From: Archivesica marissinica
Taxonomy: Eukaryota; Mollusca; Bivalvia; Venerida; Vesicomyidae
Assembly: GCA_014843695.1 (NCBI GenBank)
Contig: CM026390.1
Location: forward strand, 52,294,121-52,358,120
Length of the DNA stretch: 64,000 bases
Direction of reading: 5' to 3'
This document shows positions 23,379 to 35,865 of this stretch, one piece after another (within the stretch, counting starts at the first letter, position 1; each line of letters opens with the position of its first letter). Under the pieces are notes generated by a model, which saw only the letters and a list, made by a program, of their open reading frames with translations, searched no databases and was not told the DNA's origin. Both the position numbers and the translations under genes were made by a program.

Positions 23379-24285
23379 CCCAACTAATCAATATAACCCA
23401 ACTAAACAATATAGCCCAACATAGCCCAACTAAACAATATAGCCCAACTAAACAATATAACCCAACTAAACAATATAACCCAACTAAACAATATAACCCA
23501 ACTAAACAATATAGCCCAACTAAACAATATAACCCAACTAAACAATATAACCCAACTAAACAATATAACCCAACTAAACAATATAGCCCAACTAAACAAT
23601 ATAACCCAACTAAACAATATAACCCAACTAAACAATATAACCCAACTAAACAATATAGCCCAACTAAACAATATAACCCAACTAAACAATATAACCCAAC
23701 TAAACAATATAACCCAACTAAACAATATAGCCCAACTAAACAATATAACCCAACTAAACAATATAACCCAACTAAACAATATAACCCAACTAAACAATAT
23801 AGCCCAACTAAACAATATAACCCAACTAAACAATATAGCCCAACTAATCAATATAACCCAACTAAACAATATAACCCAACTAATCAATATAACCCAACTA
23901 AACAATATAACCCAACTAAACAATATAACCCAACTAAACAATATAACCCAACTAAACAATATAACCCAACTAAACAATATAACCCAACTAAACAATATAA
24001 CCCAACTAAACAATATAACCCAACTAAACAATATAGCCCAACTAATCAATATAACCCAACTAATCAATATAACCCAACTAAACAATATAACCCAACTAAA
24101 CAATATAACCCAACTAAACAATATAACCCAACTAAACAATAACCCAACTAAACAATATAGCCCAACTAATCAATATAACCCAACAAACAATATAGCCCAA
24201 CTAAACAATATAGCCCAACTAATCAATATAACCCAACTAAACAATATAGCCCAACAAACAATATAACTCAACTAAACAATATAAG
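23379..24285. repeat. 18-bp tandem array, ~50 units
   Basis: Unit CAATATAACCCAACTAAA, with AACCC/AGCCC and AAAC/AATC variants. A 72-bp (4-unit) periodicity of AGCCC is visible at about 23510-23800. Divisible by three, hence the 245-codon minus-strand open frame. Confidence 0.97.
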
Positions 24286-24629
24286 AGAACTTGGACTGTA
24301 ATTCAAAAACTTGCAAAACTTGGCACATTTCAAACATTACTTAGTGCATGATTTAGGAGATAAAATGTTGTTCTTTACAAATAACCAATCAATACATCAA
24401 AGAAGACCATATTTTCACCTTAGCCTCCAGATAAATTCAAATAAGCATTTAATAGGCCTAGTCAATTGTGAATAGACCCAGTCAATCATTGACAGGTAGC
24501 AAATTTTCTCATCATTTTTCAAATAACTTGAACATGTATTTAATGATATCAGCTGTTATCGAGTGTTTCATGAAAATCGTAGGTAATAGAAGCTAGGTTA
24601 ATATTTTATTCTCATTCTGCTGTTACCAT

Positions 24630-24925
24630 TGACGCTACTGATGATGCTACTGATGATGCTACTGATGATGACAATGATATAGATGATAATGGTCAGGCTT
24701 AATCATTAGTTGGTATTAAAACGCTTAGTAATTATAGTCATGAATGCTATGATGATGATATAGATGATAATGGTCAGGCTTAATCATTAGTTGGTATTAA
24801 AACGCTTAGTAATTATAGTCATGAATGCTATGATGATGATGATGATGATAATGGTCAGGCTTAATCATTAGTTGGTATTAAAACGCTTAGTAATTATAGT
24901 CATGAATGCTATGATGATGATGAGA
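24630..24925. repeat. 81-bp repeat, 3 units, next to GAT-rich tract
   Basis: GGTCAGGCTTAATCATTAGT occurs at 24691, 24772 and 24853, with an 81-bp period. Each unit begins with a GATGAT-type tract that merges with a simple (GAT)n/(GGT)n region running to about 25050. Confidence 0.92.
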
Positions 24926-25052
24926 TGATGATGATTGCAGTGATGATGACGATGTCAGTGGAGGCGATGATGACGGTAGTAATGTTGATGCTAGTGTTGA
25001 TGATGAAGGTGGTGGTGGCGTCAGTAGTAGTAGTGGTGGTGGTGGTGTGAGG
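24926..25052. repeat. Trinucleotide-rich GAT/GGT tract
   Basis: Imperfect GATGATGAT giving way to GTAGTAGTGGTGGTGG. Low-complexity continuation of the 81-bp repeat. Confidence 0.8.
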
Positions 25053-25367
25053 TGGTTGGGTTAGTAGGTTGTCCATGAGGGCATAATTGTATCGACTAGC
25101 AAATTCACTGAAATAAAACTAATGAAATCCATGAACACAATGTTGCCTTTGTTTCTGGTCAATGTACACAATTGTGTCTGACAAAGAAATCAATGAACAT
25201 GGTCAAGCCCTCAACATATTATAATGAAGGTATTAATAGCTACTTAATTTGCTCTTCATACCAACCTGGGCTGAGTATTAGTGTACTTTGGTCGTTAATA
25301 TGTACATAATTACCACATTGTTCAGCCAAGACAAACATGCTCATAAATGTAACTTTTATAAGTCATA

Positions 25368-26046
25368 CAGAACTGCACAGGACTCGGGACAAAATACATC
25401 ACTGAGATGCAGAACTGCACAGGACTCGGGACAAAATACCTCACTGAGATGCAGAACTGCACAGGACTCGGGACAAAATACCCTCACTGAGATGCAGAAT
25501 TACACAGGACTCGGGACAAAATACCTCACTGAGATGCAGAATTGCAAAGGACTCGGGACAAAATACCCTCACTGAGATGCAGAATTACACAGGACTCGGG
25601 ACAAAATACCCTCACTGAGATGCAGAATTACACAGGACTCGGGGACAAATACCCTCACTGAGATGCAGAATTACACAGGACTTGGACAAAATACCTCACT
25701 GAGTGGCAGAATTGCACAGGACTCGGGACAAAATACCCTCACTGAGATGCAGAACTGCACAGGACTCGGGACAAAATACCCTCACTGAGATGCAGAACTG
25801 CACAGGACTCGGGACATAATACCTCACTGAGATGCAGAATTGCACAGGACTCTGGACAAAATACCCTCACTGAGATGCAGAATTGCACAGGACTCGGGAC
25901 AAAATACCTCACTGAGATGCAGAACTGCACAGGACCCGGGACAAAATACCCTCACTGAGATGCAGAATTGCACAGGACTCGGGACAAAATACCTCACTGA
26001 GATGTAGAATTACACAGGACTCAGGACAAAATACCTCACTGAGATT
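25368..26046. repeat. 43-bp minisatellite, ~16 units
   Basis: Unit contains GCACAGGACTCGGGACAAAA and CTCACTGAGATGCAGAA. Units vary between ATACCCTCAC and ATACCTCAC, which shifts the frame. It abuts the next array directly. Confidence 0.96.
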
Positions 26047-26049
26047 CCG

Positions 26050-27037
26050 CCCACTGACATGACATCACTTTGCATTACTGCCTATGGGGGAACTGACATG
26101 ACATCACTTTGCATTACTGCCTATGGGGAAACTGACATGACATCACTTTGCATTACTGCTTATGGGGGAACTGACATGACATCACTTTTGCATTACTGCC
26201 TATGGGGGAACTGACATGACATTACTTTGCATTACTGACTATGGAGAAACTGACATGACATTACTTTGCATTACTGCCTATGGGAGAACTGACATGACAT
26301 CACTTTACATTACTGCCTATGGGGGAACTGACATGGCATCACTTTACATTACTGCCTATGGGGGAACTGACATGGCATCACTTTACATTACTGCCTATGG
26401 GGGAACTGACATGACATCACTTTACATTACTGCCTATGGGGGAACTGACATGACATTACTTTGCATTACTACCTATGGAGAAACTGACATGACATCACTT
26501 TGCATTACTGCTTATGGGGGAACTGACATGACATCACTTTTGCATTACTGCCTATGGGGGAACTGACATGACATCACTTTACATTACTGCCTATGGGGGA
26601 ACTGACATGACATCACTTTGCATTACTGCCTATGGGGAAACTGACATGACATCACTTTGCATTACTGCTTATGGGGGAACTGACATGACATCACTTTTGC
26701 ATTACTGCCTATGGGGGAACTGACATGACATTACTTTGCATTACTGACTATGGAGAAACTGACATGACATTACTTTGCATTACTGCCTATGGGGGAACTG
26801 ACATGACATCACTTTACATTACTGCCTATGGGGGAACTGACATGGCATCACTTTACATTACTGCCTATGGGGGAACTGACATGGCATCACTTTACATTAC
26901 TGCCTATGGGGGAACTGACATGACATCACTTTACATTACTGCCTATGGGGGAACTGACATGACATTACTTTGCATTACTGCCTATGGAGAAACTGACATG
27001 ACATTACTTTGCATTACTGCCTATGGAGAGATTGAAT
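26050..27037. repeat. 39-bp minisatellite, ~25 units, next to caskin exon C
   Basis: Unit contains CTGACATGACATCACTTTGC and TTACTGCCTATGGGGGAA. A block of about 13 units at 26165-26673 recurs at 26674-27037 with a 509-bp offset, including a unit with an extra T (CACTTTTGC). The array ends about 78 bp from the donor of exon C, inside the downstream intron. Confidence 0.97.
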
Positions 27038-27115
27038 CTCATCAATTTGACCATATACTAATAACAACTGTCCAACAATCTGCTAACTCTGCTTGCAACA
27101 TGTGAATATGCTTAC

Positions 27116-27261
27116 CACATCAAAATGTCCGTGCTGACAGGCTAGATGTAGTGGCGTTTCCCCTCCTAGGGCCTGCTCGTTACTCGTGGACTTCCACTGT
27201 AGAAGGATGTGTACAGGCTGGGACTTCCCCTGCCAGGCAGCGTAATGCAGAGGGAGCATTC
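27116..27261 (-). CDS. caskin: Caskin-like gene, internal exon C (ankyrin repeats)
   Basis: A 146-bp minus-strand exon with a TTGTATTGCAG acceptor and a GATGTG|GTAAGC donor. Two bases complete the glycine begun in exon B, then 48 codons end exactly on a codon boundary. It encodes MLPLHYAAWQGKSQPV, a spacer (about residues 20-32), then ETPLHLACQHGHFDV, so one whole ankyrin repeat and the first half of the next. The PLHYAAWQG motif and the following HGH-FDV are characteristic of caskin ankyrin repeats; ANKS1-type proteins are the closest alternative but have a longer insert between these motifs. No stop occurs in the exon, so the gene continues toward lower coordinates; the next exon should begin in phase 0. 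A 39-bp minisatellite begins within 80 bp of the donor. Confidence 0.93.
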
Positions 27262-27536
27262 CTGCAATACAAAGGGCATGCATTCAATAATACAGTAATG
27301 AGTAATGGAAAAAACTGATTGCAGTTAAATTTGTTGTGTTGCAAATGAATAACTTTACACACATTGCTTATCTATTCCATTTAAATCTTATGGGAACCCA
27401 CAGAACTTCCAAACAAAAGATTTGGCATTCCTGTTTGGTACAAATTCAGCAGCATCAGCCATCTTGAAAACGTTACTGCTTGTAGACGTTTTAAGCTTCT
27501 AACCAAAAAAAAGGAAAATGGTAAATAGACAAAAGT

Positions 27537-28642
27537 ATCGGGATAGACCTAAAACACATCACCAAAGCCAATATCTACAGGTCTACAGACCCAAAAACAT
27601 CACCGGAGCCTACATCTACAGGTCTACAGACCCAAAAACATCACCGGAGCCTACATCTACAGATCTACAGACTTACATCACTAGAGCCTACATCTACAGG
27701 TATACAGACCTAAAAACATCACTGGAGCCTACATCTACAGGTCTATAGACCAAAAACCATCACTGGAGCCTACATCTACAGGTCTATAGACCTAAAAACA
27801 TCACTGGAGCCTACATCTACAGGTCTACAGACCTAAAAACATCACTGGAGCCTACATCTACAGGTCTATAGACCTAAAAACATCACTGGAGCCTACATCT
27901 ACAGGTCTATAGACCTAAAAACATCACTGGAGCCTACATCTACAGGTCTACAGACCTAAAAACATCACTGGAGCCTACATCTACAGGTCTATAGACCTAA
28001 AATCATCACTGGAGCCTACATCTTCAGACCTAAAAACATCTGGAGCCTACATCTACAGGTCTATAGACCTAAAAACATCACTGGAGCCTACATCTACAGG
28101 TGTACAGACCTAAAAACATCACCGTAGCCTGCCTACATCTACAGGTCTACATACCTAAAAACATCACTGGAGCCTACATCTACAGGTCTACAGACCTAAA
28201 AACATCACTGGAGCCTACATCTACAGGTGTACAGACCTAAAAACATCACCGGAGCCTACATCTACAGGTCTACAGACCTAAAAACATCACCAGATCCCAC
28301 ATATACAGGTCGATAGACCTAAAAACATCACCGGAGCCTACATCTACAGGTGTACAGACCTAAAAACATCACCAGAGCCTACATCTACAGGTGTACAGAC
28401 CTAAAAACATCACCAGATCCCACATATACAGGTCTATAGACCTAAAAACATCACCGGAGCCTACATCTACAGGTGTACAAACCTAAAAACATTACCAGAG
28501 CCTACATCTACAGGTGTACAGACCTAAAAACATCACCGGAGCCTACATCTACAGGTGTACAGACCTAAAAACATCACCGGAGCCTACATCTACAGGTCTA
28601 TAGACCTAAAAACATCACCTACAGGTCTACATACTACTGCCA
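27537..28642. repeat. 41-bp minisatellite, ~27 units
   Basis: Unit contains GGAGCCTACATCTACAGGTC and CTAAAAACATCAC. Many units include the perfect 14-bp palindrome AGGTCTATAGACCT; others have AGGTCTACAGACCT or AGGTGTACAGACCT. About 275 bp from the acceptor of caskin exon C. Confidence 0.97.
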
Positions 28643-29510
28643 TTACTTGTTTTCATTTATTTAACGATTGGAATATTTCTTTTCATAGTAAACAACCTAA
28701 TTAGGCCTTGCACAGTATGCGGAAATCTACGAAATTCACTGGTCCCTAAAATTACGGAAAGCTAAGCTTTGCACCAGTCTCGACTTTCGTGTTAGGCATA
28801 CAGTACAGTACCATATCGTTTTTAAGTTCTGCAACGCCTGCACACTGTAAATTGTATTGACAGCTGATTTTGGACACGAAATTTGTACGTAAGGATAATT
28901 GCATAAAGCTAAAACTATTGAAACTATCTAGAGTCTGTCAAACTATCGATAGAGCAGTATCGACCCAGTAACTATCGTAATGCATCGATAGTTTGATGTA
29001 TCGTTACACCTCTAGTAAATTAGCCATTTGATCGAACACTTAAGTTATACGTGTAACGCTCAAGGCCATGAAGCAACATGGCTGAAACCTTCACCCAGCA
29101 CATTGTCTCAATATCGTTAACATTTGTGCAAAGTTATTCAAAAATTAGAAACTGTTATCGAGAAAAAGATCTTGTCCGGACAAAGTGTATTCTTTAAACC
29201 TGTTGAAAGGGCCATAACTCTGTGAAAAATGAATTGTGCGAATTACGAAGAGGATTATGCAGAACTAGGTTCGGTACTGATCATTATGCGCAAGTTTATG
29301 AATTGTGGCTATGAAATTTAGCAGACGTAATCTGACAAACTGTATTCTTCACAATCTTCAAAGGGCCATAACTGAGTGAAAAATTAACAAAGCAGAACAC
29401 GAAGATGATAGTTATACACAACTAGGCTTGGTACTGGTCAGTTCTGTAATGTTTCATGACAATCCAACATAGGGTGAAGAAGATCTTGTGTGGACATACC
29501 TTGTTACAGA
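28643..29510. other. Dispersed-repeat region
   Basis: Contains AAACTATCGATAGAGCAGTA and an inverted CATCGATAGTTTGATGTATC at 28940-29005, looking like part of an inverted-repeat element. Also two diverged copies of a segment with GGGCCATAACT and GGTACTG at about 29205-29300 and 29345-29440, a dispersed repeat of the type common in bivalves. Confidence 0.45.
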
Positions 29511-29512
29511 CA

Positions 29513-29605
29513 GTGGCCGGACATGACCTCTGCCATTGGAAATGGGCCGGATATGACCTCTGAGGTTGGAAATGGGCCAGACATGACCTCTGAGGTTGGA
29601 AATGA
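29513..29605. repeat. 30-bp repeat, 3 units
   Basis: Unit contains GGGCCGGATATGACCTCTGA and GGTTGGAAAT; the first unit is diverged. Confidence 0.9.
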
Positions 29606-30189
29606 ACAAACTTACAGGTTAAAACAATTTATCCCCAGACAATATACAATATTCCCCCCCCCACAAACTGTTATACAGGAAACAGCATGGTAGGTCTAGA
29701 TAATTGTTTTATGATACCAGATCTCTCCCATAGAGAGAATGTTCTATTTTTATAAAGGGAAGGTACAAAAGGCAATCATTAAAATTACTCTACTTTGATC
29801 CATCTAGCATTCATCTAATGAACTGGTCATGGTGGAGAATGTGTAATGGAAACAGATGGTGTATCTGTTACAGTAATAACATCACAATTTTATGAGTTAC
29901 AGGGACAAACAATCCATTCATATTCACATACTGGATAATCCCTAAATGCTTTCCTATCTAGCTAGATGTCCAGCACAACCATGGAGCAAACCTGTCACAA
30001 CTAGCTTCTAAATGAGCCAAAAACAGACGTGCCTGGGTGTGTTACAAAGCCATTGGCTTCTTTCTGGAATGTTCAGAAATGTTGCTTATGTGAAAGAAAT
30101 ACCCACTGGTCACTAATAGATCGAAGAGCATACTCAATATTTGTCTACTGCTAGTTAATGTGCATAGGAGTTGGCTAAGTGCTAATTTA

Positions 30190-32672
30190 AGGCCTCTGGT
30201 TGCTGGGCCTCTGGTTGCTGGCCCTCTGGTTGCTGGACCTCTGGTTGGTTGGTGGACCTCTGGTTGGTTGGTGGACCTCTGGTTGGTTGGTTGGTGGACC
30301 TCTGATTGCTGGCCCTCTGGTTGATTGCTGGACTTCTGATTGCTGGACTTCTGGTTGGTTGCTGGACCTCTGGTTGCTGGACCTCTGGTTGCTGGACCTC
30401 TGATTGCTGGACCTCTGGTTGCTGGACCTCTGATTGCTGAACCTCTGGTTACTGGACCTCTGGTTGGTTGCTGGACCTCTGGTTGGTTGCTGGACCTCTG
30501 GTTACTGGACCTCTGGTTGGTTGCTGGGCCTCTGGTTGGTTGCTGGGCCTCTGGTTGCTGGGCCTCTGGTTGCTGGGCCTCTGATTGCTGGCCCTCTGGT
30601 TGCTGGACCTCTGATTGCTGGACCTCTGGTTGCTGGACCTCTGGTTGCTGGACCACTGGTTGGTTGCTGGACCTCTGGTTGCTGGACCTCTGGTTACTGG
30701 ACCTCTGATTGCTGGCCCTCTGATTGCTGGCCCTCTGATTGCTGGACCTCTGATTGCTGGACCTCTGATTGCTGGACCTCTGGTTGCTGGCCCTCTGGTT
30801 GGTTGCTGGACCTCTGATTGCTGGACCTCTGATTGCTGGACCTCTGGTTGCTGGACCACTGGTTGCTGGACCTCTGGTTGCTGGGCCTCTGGTTGGTTGC
30901 TGGCCCTCTGGTTGGTTGCTGGACCTCTGATTGCTGGACCTCTGGTTACTGGACCACTGGTTGCTGGACCTCTGATTGCTGGACCTCTGATTGCTGGACC
31001 TCTGGTTACTGGACCTCTGATTGCTGGACCTCTGATTGCTGGACCTCTGATTGCTGGACCTCTGGTTGCTGGACCACTGGTTGCTGGCCCTCTGGTTGGT
31101 TGCTGGACCTCTGATTGCTGGACCTCTGATTGCTGGACCTCTGGTTACTGGACCTCTGGTTGCTGGGCCTCTGGTTGGTTGCTGGACCTCTGATTGCTGG
31201 ACCACTGGTTGCTGGGCCTCTGGTTGGTTGCTGGGCCTCTGATTGCTGGACCTCTGATTGCTGGACCTCTGGTTGCTGGCCCTCTGGTTGGTTGCTGGGC
31301 CTCTGGTTGCTGGGCCTCTTGATTGTTGGCCTCTGATTGCTGGACCACTGGTTGCTGGGCCTCTGGTTGCTGGGCCTCTGGTAGGTTGCTGGACCTCTGA
31401 TTGCTGGGCCTCTGGTTACTGGACCTCTGGTTGCTGGGCCTCTGGTTGCTGGACCTCTGGTTGCTGGGCCTCTGGTTACTGGACCTCTGGTTGCTGGGCC
31501 TCTGGTTGCTGGACCACTGGTTGGTTGCTGGACCTCTGGTTACTGGGCCTCTGGTTGGTTGCTGGGCCTCTGGTTGGTTGCTGGACCTCTGGTTACTGGC
31601 CCTCTGGTTGGTTGCTGGGCCTCTGGTTGGTTGCTGGGCCTCTGGTTGGTTGCTGGGCCTCTGGTTACTGGGCCTCTGGTTGCTGGGCCTCTGGTTTGCT
31701 GGGCCTCTGGTTACTGGGCCTCTGGTTGCTGGGCCTCTGGTTGCTGGACCTCTGGTTGCTGGACCTCTGGTTGCTGGACCTCTGATTGCTGGACCTCTGG
31801 TTGCTGGACCTCTGATTGCTGGCCCTCTGGTTACTCGGCCTCTGGTTGCTGGACCTCTGGTTACTGGACCTCTGATTGCTGGACCTCTGATTGCTGGCCC
31901 TCTGGTTACTCGGCCTCTGGTTGCTGGACCTCTGGTTACTGGACCTCTGATTGCTGGACCTCTGGTTGCTGGACCTCTGGTTACTGGGCCTCTGGTTACT
32001 GGGCCTCTGGTTGCTGGACCTCTGGTTACTGGACCTCTGATTGCTGGACCTCTGATTGCTGGCCCTCTGGTTACTCGGCCTCTGGTTGCTGGACCTCTGG
32101 TTACTGGACCTCTGATTGCTGGACCTCTGATTGCTGGACCTCTGGTTGCTTGACCTCTGGTTACTGGGCCTCTGGTTACTGGGCCTCTGGAAGCTGGGCC
32201 TCTGGAAGCTGGACCTCTGGTTACTGGACCTCTGGTTACTGGGCCTCTGGTTACTGGGCCTCTGGTTGCTGGACCACTGGTTGCTGGACCTCTGGTTGCT
32301 GGACCTCTGATTGCTGGACCTCTGATTACTGGGCCTCTGGTACTGGGCCTCTGGTTGCTGGACCACTGTGGTTGCTGGGCCTCTGGTTGGTTGCTGGACC
32401 TCTGGTTGCTGGACCTCTGATTGCTGGACCTCTGGTTACTGGGCCTCTGGTTGGTTGCTGGGCCTCTGGTTGGTTGCTGGGCCTCTGGTTACTGGGCCTC
32501 TGATTGCTAGGTCTCTGGTTACTGGGCCTCTGATTGCTAGGTCTCTGGTTACTGGACCCCTGATTGATGTGCCTCTGGTTGATGTGCCTCTGGTTGCCTG
32601 AGCCTCTGGCTGCTGGACCTCTGATTGCTGGGCCCTGGTTGCTGGGATTCTGGTTGCTGGGCCTCTGGCATA
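30190..32672. repeat. 15-bp array, ~160 units
   Basis: Unit CTGGACCTCTGGTTG, with 19-bp units carrying an extra GTTG and with GGACC/GGGCC/GGCCC and GGTTGC/GATTGC/GGTTAC variants. All frames of both strands stay open over long distances because 15 is divisible by three. About 2.5 kb inside the caskin intron. Confidence 0.97.
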
Positions 32673-32812
32673 GCAGAGTTCAAGAGGTATGTAGATGTGC
32701 TAAAATATTTAAAATCTTCTAAGCACTAAGTACTTGTCTATCATAGTCTGATATATTAATTGTGCCTCCCTCTCTTCAAACTGTAATAGGTGAGGCATTC
32801 AGCTAACATATT

Positions 32813-34055
32813 CTCACAGATCGGTGGCCTTCAGTTAACAACCTTGCTCAACTATTCTCACAGATCGATGGCCTTCAGTTAACAACCTTGCTCAACTATT
32901 CTCACAGATCGATGGCCTTCAGTTAACAACCTTGCTCAACTATTCTCACAGATCGGTGGCCTTCAGTTAACACACAACCTTGCTCAACTATTCTCACAGA
33001 TCGATGGCCTTCAGTTAACAACCTTGCTCAACTATTCTCACAGATCGATGGCCTTCAGTTAACAACCTTGCTCAACTATTCTCACAGATCGGTGGCCTTC
33101 AGTTAACAACCTTGCTCAACTATTCTCACAGATCGATGGCCTTCAGTTAACAACCTTGCTCAACTATTCCCACAGATCGATGGCCTTCAGTTAACAACCT
33201 TGCTCAACTATTCCCACAGATCAGTGGCCTTCAGTTAACAACCTTGCTCAACTATTCCCACAGATTGGTGGCCTTCAGTTAACAACCTTGCTCAACTAAT
33301 CTCACAGATTGGTGGCCTTCAGTTAACAACCTTGCTCAACTAATCCCACAGATCGATGGCCTTCAGTTAACAACCTTGCTCAACTAATCTCACAGATCGG
33401 TGACCTTCAGTTAACAACCTTGCTCAACTATTCCCACAGATCGATGGCCTTCAGTTAACAACCTTGCTCAACTATTCTCACAGATCGATGGCCTTCAGTT
33501 AACAACCTTGCTCAACTAATCTCACAGATCGGTGACCTTCAGTTAACAACCTTGCTCAACTATTCTCACAGATCGATGGCCTTCAGTTAACAACCTTGCT
33601 CAACTATTCTCACAGATCGATGGCCTTCAGTTAACAACCTTGCTCAACTATTCTCACAGATCGATGGCCTTCAGTTAACAACCTTGCTCAACTATTCCCA
33701 CAGATCGGTGGCCTTCAGTTAACAACCTTGCTCAACTATTCCCACAGATCGATGGCCTTCAGTTAACAACCTTGCTCAACTATTCTCACAGATCGATGGC
33801 CTTCAGTTAACAACCTTGCTCAACTATTCTCACAGATCGATGGCCTTCAGTTAACAACTTTGCTCAACTATTCTCACAGATCGATGGCCTTCAGTTAACA
33901 ACCTTGCTCAACTATTCTCACAGATCGATGGCCTTCAGTTAACAACCTTGCTCAACTATTCCCACAGATCGGTGGCCTTCAGTTAACAACCTTGCTCAAC
34001 TATTCCCACAGATCGATGGCCTTCAGTTAACAACCTTGCTCAACTATTCTCAATG
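32813..34055. repeat. 44-bp minisatellite (first), ~28 units
   Basis: Unit contains CAGATCGATGGCCTTCAGTT and AACAACCTTGCTCAACTATT. Variants: GATCGATGG/GATCGGTGG and TCTCA/TCCCA. Unrelated in sequence to the other 44-bp array at 45.7 kb. Confidence 0.97.
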
Positions 34056-34185
34056 ATGGCAGATATCTCATGGCCGGACATTTATTGGAATAAATACGGA
34101 ACATAAAATTTGGAAAATTAGCTTAGTGGTTAACAGTAGTTTTCAAGAAAAACAGCAAAAATTAAACAGAATATAAAAATTGATA

Positions 34186-34432
34186 GCGTGTGTGTTTTAC
34201 GTTTATTTATCGTCGATACCGGTTGCCCATATGAGCGACGCCTCCTGAAGAGATTAGTCATTTTAAATTTTTGGAGGATAGTGCAATGACCCATTCCAGA
34301 GTCTCCTCTGGTTCTTTTACGTGCACGGTGTAAAGCACTGACACAAGACCTCGGTTTAACGTCCCATCTGAAAGACTGTTCATTTTATTAGGGTCAGATG
34401 GAGGATCGCACCTGCGATCCCTGGATTACAAA
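34186..34432. mobile_element. Dispersed element D, copy 1
   Basis: Shares ACCGGTTGCCCATATGAGCG, TAGTGCAATGACCCATTCC, ACGTGCACGGTGTAAAGCAC and CCATCTGAAAGACTGTT with 60888-61380. A short piece is also present at 3890-3935. Not assignable to a class from this window alone. Confidence 0.65.
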
Positions 34433-34860
34433 ATTGATAGCTAGAAAAAGTGTAGTAATATATCAAATATGGCCATAGAGCACCAACGTTATTATATTAT
34501 ATTTATATTATAATCCAACAATTAGTGCAGCATGTCAAACAAAGAACATTGCGACAATAATTGCAACAAGAAATTCACATGATATATATAGCTGGACATG
34601 GTGGTCAAATTGCCAGTGGTCAACATTAAATAAAAAACATAACACCAACTTGACCAAATTGTCACACAACCATTATAATCCTTATACATTGACATAATTG
34701 ATACTATTTCACACGTTATGTTCCTTCTAATTGCATTTAGCACACAATTTGCATACTAACTATCTGATTTAGTGAGATGTCATGTCCACCATGATACTGA
34801 AAGTTCATACTTTCAATAAACACATTTAGATCCTAGAGGCATACAGACAGGCAGAAGTAA
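34433..34860. other. Gene-free AT-rich stretch
   Basis: No array, exon or recognisable element seen. Confidence 0.35.
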
Positions 34861-34861
34861 A

Positions 34862-35082
34862 CACAGGATTGGTCAGTGAGAATGAAGCAAACACAGGATT
34901 GGTCAGTGAGAATGAAGCAAATGCAGGATTGGTCAGTGAGAATGAAGCAAACACAGGATTGGTCAGTGAGAATGAAGCAAACACAGGATTGGTCAGTGAG
35001 AATGAAGCAAATGCAGGATTGGTCAGTGAGAATGAAGCAAATGCAGGATTGGTCAGTGAGAATGAAGCAAACACAGGATTTA
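34862..35082. repeat. 30-bp minisatellite, 7 units, next to a SINE fragment
   Basis: Unit contains GGATTGGTCAGTGAGAATGA followed by AGCAAACACA or AGCAAATGCA. The right end passes into AGTGAGAAGCGAGCGCGCTA, the minus-strand A-box side of SINE family A. The unit itself resembles the SINE stretch GGATTGCAATGGTGAGAAGC. Confidence 0.94.
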
Positions 35083-35121
35083 GTGAGAAGCGAGCGCGCT
35101 AACCACTGCGCTAATCAGACA
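35079..35121 (-). mobile_element. SINE family A fragment (tRNA-like head)
   Basis: Minus-strand TCTGATTAGCGCAGTGGTTA then GCGCGCTCGCTTCTCACT, the first 40 bases of family A. The rest of the element is replaced by the 30-bp array. Confidence 0.8.
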
Positions 35122-35864
35122 TTTTCAGGTTACAGTGCTAAATAGGACTGAAAATGTTGTTTCTCATCTCTATTACATCAATATACTTATGGAAGGAAAG
35201 CACCTGAAATCATACATTGTAGCTAACAGCAGGCTCTGTCACTATTTATCGCCTCTTATAATCAGGCAAGGGAAAGTCAATGCTAGTCCAATTCAAATGA
35301 TCTGAATACCCCAACGGGGAGGCTGGCTATACCCATTAGTGTTCATACAATCATCAACAATATACTACTGCAACAGAGAATGAATGCCCGTGTAACACCG
35401 GTATCTCATTTTCATCACATAATAAACTCTTTTTCACACAGCAAGACGCTTTTCGGTTTACAAAACTCACCTATTCATTTATCATAACAAAATATCAAAG
35501 CTATTTTCCACTCAATAAACATGAGAAATTCAATCTCACTGGAAAACATGGCAAACAAATCAGAAGCTCCCACAGATTTTAATCTTGGAAAAGTAGTAAA
35601 TGAGGTATTATACTGTATAAAAGCTATGCACTGGAGAGTGCACAATGTTGATATGTGTCTAAATAACATGCTAACATATCACAACATATCACGCTGCTAT
35701 GCATATTCCTCTTGCTCTCAATTCACCAATATTTACATCGCGAGTGCATGTCCTTTGATGAACGTATGTGCCTTGATTGTATTCATTTTCGTATGAGGGT
35801 TCCCATCTAATGATATGCAGTTGACATGCGCACTCGACGTTACTGGCATGCGCATTCGCATTAT
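35122..35864. other. Gene-free stretch with dispersed element L
   Basis: At about 35733-35805 (minus strand) lies a segment roughly 75% similar by eye to 45637-45702 (plus strand): both read ACAATCA[AG]GGCACATA and GTTCATC. Both copies sit at the edge of a long minisatellite. Confidence 0.55.
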
Positions 35865-35865
35865 T

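Noticed and set aside
23402..24139. 245-codon hydrophobic repeat protein (FSWVIL)n
   Set aside because: Translation of an 18-bp array; identical units at nucleotide level, including synonymous positions, so no sign of protein selection.
30042..32601. Gln/Ser/Pro/Arg-rich and Trp/Leu-rich repeat proteins up to 387 codons
   Set aside because: 15-bp array, open in several frames of both strands at once; composition changes with frame and no codon preference is visible.
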